Assembly: GCA_035702845.1 (NCBI GenBank)
Contig: DASSZK010000122.1
Location: forward strand, 1-6,946
Length of the DNA: 6,946 bases
DNA from: JAJZMF01 sp035702845
Lineage (GTDB): Bacteria > Actinomycetota > Acidimicrobiia > Acidimicrobiales > Palsa-688
Reading direction: 5' to 3'
Position 1 is the first letter of the stretch, and the number at the start of each line of letters is the position of its first letter. A program made the position numbers and the translations under genes. A model generated the notes under the pieces. It made no database searches, was not told where the DNA came from, and saw only the letters and a program-made list of their open reading frames with translations. Positions 4,891 through 6,946 of this stretch are shown here, in pieces.

Positions 4891-6285
4891 TCACACTGCT
4901 TTGCCCAGCAGCCACCTCTTGAGGCGGGTGTAGGGCGGGTACATGAGCGCAAGTTCCGTCTTGGCTGGGCGCACCAGTACTGCCTTGGTGTGGCTGAAAG
5001 CGTCGAAACCGGCCTTGCCGTGGTATGCGCCCATGCCGCTCGCCCCTACACCTCCGAAAGGCAGGGAGGGTACAGCCAGCTGCACGGCACTGTGGTTGAC
5101 GCAAACCGAACCTGAAGATGTGGAGGCGATCACCCGGTCGTGTGCGGCCGGGTCCCGGCTGTACAGGTACAGGGTGAGCGGCTTGTCTCTACGGCGTACT
5201 TCGTCGAGTGCCTCACCGAGGTCGTCGTACGCCAATATGGGCAGCACCGGCCCGAAGATCTCCTCCTGCATCAAAGCGTCGTCCCAGCCGACGTCGGTGA
5301 CCAGTGTCGGGGCGATATAGCGCTCCTCGGCCACGGTCTCGCCACCGGCGAGGAGCGTTCCTTTGGACGAGCCCAGCATTGTCTCCACCCGGCGGAAGTG
5401 GACGTCGTTGACCAGTCGCCCCAGATCGGCGCTACGTCGGGGCTCCGGCCCGAAAAATGCGAGCAGCCGACCCGCCAGCTCCTGCCCGAAGCGGTGCGCC
5501 ACGCTGCGCTGGACAAGGACGTAGTCGGGTGCCACGCACGTCTGGCCGGCGTTTAGGAACTTCGCCCAAGCGATGCGTTGAGCCGCGCTGCGCAGGTGGG
5601 CGGTGGCGTCCACAATGGCTGGGTTCTTGCCTCCGAGCTCGAGCACAACTGGTGTCAGGTGCCGGGCGGCCGCCGCCATGACGGCTCGGCCGGTTCGCGC
5701 TCCGCCAGTGAAAAAGATGATGTCCCACGGCTGGTCCACGAGCCCGGCCGCCACTTCGGGCCCACCCTGGACGACTTTCACTGCTGGTGTGGGCATGTAA
5801 CGGCGTACGAGGTCGGCGATGACCCGCGCTGTCGCAGGGGCTAGCTCCGACGGTTTGACGGCAACCACATTGCCTGCGGCGATGGCGAACGCCATCGGCA
5901 ACAACAGGCACCTGACCGGGTAGTTCCAGGGCCCGAGGACGAGAGCGGCGCCGAGCGGCTCGGGCACCAGTCGGGCCCGACCAGGCCACAGTTGCCAGGG
6001 CACGGCGGCACGTTGGGGGGAAGCCCATCGTTCGAGGTTTGCTGCTATGCCGTTTACGTCACGGCGCACGGCGGCGATATCGGTGAGCCAAGATTCGACT
6101 ACCGGCTTGCCCATGTCAGCCGCCATCGCTGCCGTCAAGGAGGCGGAGCCTTCGTCGAGCAGCAGCGCCAACTCGCGCAATCTCTGGCGGCGCCAGGAAA
6201 TCGGTCTTGTCAGCCCGGAGCCGAAGACGCACGAAAGCTGATGGGCCACTGGCGTCCCGGCGCCGCCAGTGGCCGCCTCGGGCAC
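4891..6285 (-). CDS. Class-3-type NAD(P)-dependent aldehyde dehydrogenase
   Basis: This enzyme oxidises an aldehyde to its carboxylic acid with NAD(P)+. All core residues are present: GPWNYP at 118-123 with oxyanion-hole N121, K144 in VAVKPSE, the cofactor loop FFTGG at 191-195, general base E216 in LELGGK, nucleophile C250 in NAGQTCVAPDY, EEIFGP at 341-346, and PFGGVG..GMG near 409-419. The short N-terminus, GQTCVAPDY, and the C-terminal YPPYTRLKRW (449-458) place it in the ALDH3 group, which includes fatty-aldehyde and coniferyl-aldehyde dehydrogenases. The substrate cannot be read from sequence. At 464 residues it is full length. The GTG start at 6285 follows the bldD stop TAA with no gap and has AAGGA 5 nt upstream (6295-6291) inside bldD, so it is probably co-transcribed with bldD. 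An 11-bp perfect hairpin covers codons 4-14. Because it is near hpnCDE, a lipid or isoprenoid aldehyde substrate is possible, but this is inference. Confidence 0.93.
   Translation of the reverse strand: MPEAATGGAGTPVAHQLSCVFGSGLTRPISWRRQRLRELALLLDEGSASLTAAMAADMGKPVVESWLTDIAAVRRDVNGIAANLERWASPQRAAVPWQLWPGRARLVPEPLGAALVLGPWNYPVRCLLLPMAFAIAAGNVVAVKPSELAPATARVIADLVRRYMPTPAVKVVQGGPEVAAGLVDQPWDIIFFTGGARTGRAVMAAAARHLTPVVLELGGKNPAIVDATAHLRSAAQRIAWAKFLNAGQTCVAPDYVLVQRSVAHRFGQELAGRLLAFFGPEPRRSADLGRLVNDVHFRRVETMLGSSKGTLLAGGETVAEERYIAPTLVTDVGWDDALMQEEIFGPVLPILAYDDLGEALDEVRRRDKPLTLYLYSRDPAAHDRVIASTSSGSVCVNHSAVQLAVPSLPFGGVGASGMGAYHGKAGFDAFSHTKAVLVRPAKTELALMYPPYTRLKRWLLGKAV
6244..6274. repeat. Perfect 11-bp inverted repeat with 9-bp loop inside the start of the aldehyde dehydrogenase gene
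   Basis: GGCCACTGGCG (6244-6254) and CGCCAGTGGCC (6264-6274) are perfect inverted copies around a 9-bp GC-rich loop. In mRNA they would form a very stable hairpin beginning 11 nt downstream of the GTG start. The segment encodes residues 4-14, ahead of the conserved family core, so its codons are free to vary. It may be a U-less terminator or attenuator that lowers expression of the dehydrogenase relative to bldD, a translation brake, or an operator. The repeat itself is certain. Confidence 0.85.
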
Positions 6286-6795
6286 TTAGGTCCTTATGCC
6301 GAGCTCGTCGATGCGGTTGCGCATGGCGTGCTCGTCACGTTCGAACACGCGGGCCAGAGCGCGTACGTCCTCCGCCCTGATGGTGATGAGGCGCCCGTTG
6401 AAATCGCCTCGCTGGATCTGGATCATCCCTATGTAGCGGCGAAGGACTTCCCTCTCGGGCGCGTCGAGGCGTTCGAGGCGCGACAGGTCGATGGTGATCG
6501 GCCCGCCCCCCGGGCTGGCGGGGATCCGCGCTTCGGGACCGAAGTCCAGTTCGGGTGTCATCTTGGGCAGCAGCTGGTCCACGGGGACGCCGTAGAGCCG
6601 AGCCAGCCTCTGCAGGCGCAGCACCGAGATGATGCGCTCGCCTCTTTCGTACGCCCCCAGCACCGAAGCCTTGAACTCCCGGTCGGATTGCTCCTCCACC
6701 GCCTGGAGCGACAATCCCTGTTGGCGCCGGATGTTGCGGAGCCGTTCACCTACGTGTCGAGCGTAGGCGGGGCTCATCTCCTCCGTCATGGTCAT
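6286..6795 (-). CDS. bldD: BldD-like XRE-family regulator with c-di-GMP-binding signature
   Basis: BldD is the actinobacterial master regulator of development; in Streptomyces a cyclic-di-GMP tetramer glues two C-terminal domains together and switches on DNA binding. Here residues 10-75 form the N-terminal XRE helix-turn-helix (YARHVGERLRNIRRQQGLSL, then SVLGAYERGER, and LARLYGVPVDQLLP). A Pro/Gly linker (about 85-98) follows, then the C-terminal domain TIDLSRLERL..REVLRRYIGMIQIQ. The c-di-GMP motif RGD-X8-RxxD is exact: R129-G130-D131, eight residues, then R140-A-E-D143. The length of 169 residues is that of BldD. The ATG at 6795 has GGAAGA 6 nt upstream (6807-6802). Met7 aligns with the usual BldD start but lacks a correctly spaced ribosome site. 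It is the first gene of the window, and a BldD-box-like dyad lies in its leader, which suggests autoregulation. In a non-sporulating organism it may have another role. A paralogue is possible, though the intact ligand motif argues for true BldD. Confidence 0.88.
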   Translation of the reverse strand: MTMTEEMSPAYARHVGERLRNIRRQQGLSLQAVEEQSDREFKASVLGAYERGERIISVLRLQRLARLYGVPVDQLLPKMTPELDFGPEARIPASPGGGPITIDLSRLERLDAPEREVLRRYIGMIQIQRGDFNGRLITIRAEDVRALARVFERDEHAMRNRIDELGIRT

Positions 6796-6853
6796 AGGTG
6801 GTCTTCCATGTCTTGTTGCGGCCCTCCCAAGCGGTTCGAAGTGACAACACGAA

Positions 6854-6875
6854 GAGTAGCCAAAATCGACTACTC
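6854..6875. repeat. 6-bp inverted repeat GAGTAG-N10-CTACTC overlapping the BldD-like dyad
   Basis: GAGTAG (6854-6859) and CTACTC (6870-6875) are inverted copies 10 bp apart. The right arm is shared with the 15-bp dyad at 6869-6883, so three copies of the CTACT/AGTAG word lie within 30 bp. This arrangement suggests a multi-site operator in the bldD promoter region. The function is not shown. Confidence 0.5.
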
Positions 6876-6883
6876 AAAGTAGT
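6869..6883. promoter_or_regulatory. Candidate BldD operator (15-bp dyad)
   Basis: ACTACT-CAA-AGTAGT is a perfect 6-bp inverted repeat with a 3-bp centre. Set against the Streptomyces BldD consensus as I recall it, nTnACnC(A/T)GnGTnAn, it has the same 15-bp length and centre and agrees at 7 of 10 specified positions, including both inner AC and GT pairs. It lies 74 bp upstream of the bldD start. Known BldD proteins repress their own gene, so autoregulation is a reasonable inference. It could also be the operator of another dimeric regulator. Confidence 0.45.
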
Positions 6884-6946
6884 GATGCTTTCAGAGAACC
6901 GCCGGCTCTTCCCGACGCCCTGCCACCGCAGCCTGCACTGACGCGC

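Larger units (their letters stand above)
6796..6946 (-). promoter_or_regulatory. Upstream region of bldD, probable promoter
   Basis: These 151 bp precede bldD and hold no supported gene. The segment 6841-6890 is clearly richer in A and T than its surroundings and contains two overlapping dyads built from the same short words (GAGTAG / CTACTC and ACTACT / AGTAGT). A TACTCT hexamer on the minus strand (6858-6853) could serve as a -10 element, but no good -35 lies at the right distance. Base composition and dyads support a promoter region; its exact position is not resolved. Confidence 0.5.

Noticed and set aside
5992..6882. Long plus-strand open frame (296 codons) opposite bldD and the aldehyde dehydrogenase start
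   Set aside because: Its translation shows no recognisable domain and it lies fully antisense to two well-supported genes. Long antisense frames are common in GC-rich coding DNA.
6885..6941. Short plus-strand ATG frame divergent from bldD
   Set aside because: It stops after 18 codons and has no family resemblance or clear ribosome site.
6891..6946. Possible 3' end of another minus-strand gene upstream of bldD (frame closing with TGA at 6893-6891)
   Set aside because: Only about 18 codons are visible, with no recognisable sequence. One of the other two minus frames also closes nearby and the third stays open through the start of bldD, so coding cannot be supported.

Overview
The window is high-GC DNA in which every supported gene lies on the minus strand, so it reads from high to low coordinates. 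The upstream-most gene encodes a protein with the full layout of BldD, including its cyclic-di-GMP signature RGD-X8-RxxD. Together with the high GC and tightly packed genes, this points to an actinobacterium. I cannot name the genus.

Layout in transcription order: a 151-bp leader (6946-6796) carrying a 15-bp dyad that resembles the BldD operator; bldD (6795-6286); a class-3-type aldehyde dehydrogenase (6285-4891) whose GTG follows the bldD stop directly; a regulator (4866-4015) that fuses an N-terminal MerR-type winged helix to a TetR-type helix-turn-helix; a 126-bp gap (4014-3889) with a perfect 19-bp palindrome; then a hopanoid-precursor operon of hpnC (3888-2914), hpnD (2917-2027), hpnE (2030-540) and a polyprenyl diphosphate synthase (543 to beyond base 1). 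The three operon junctions are all 4-bp ATGA or GTGA overlaps, so the four genes are almost certainly one translationally coupled unit.

The metabolic logic is clear. The polyprenyl synthase can supply farnesyl diphosphate, HpnD condenses two of these to presqualene diphosphate, HpnC converts that to hydroxysqualene, and HpnE reduces it to squalene, the substrate of squalene-hopene cyclase. In actinobacterial clusters of this type the cyclase gene usually comes next, which would place it just below base 1, outside this window.

The enzymes are well known. The less ordinary parts are regulatory: a c-di-GMP-responsive developmental regulator close to a membrane-lipid operon, a two-headed MerR-TetR regulator between them, and several perfect inverted repeats at exactly the points where control would be expected. 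Links between these regulators and the hopanoid operon are inferred from position and have not been shown. I see no RNA gene, mobile element or CRISPR array.
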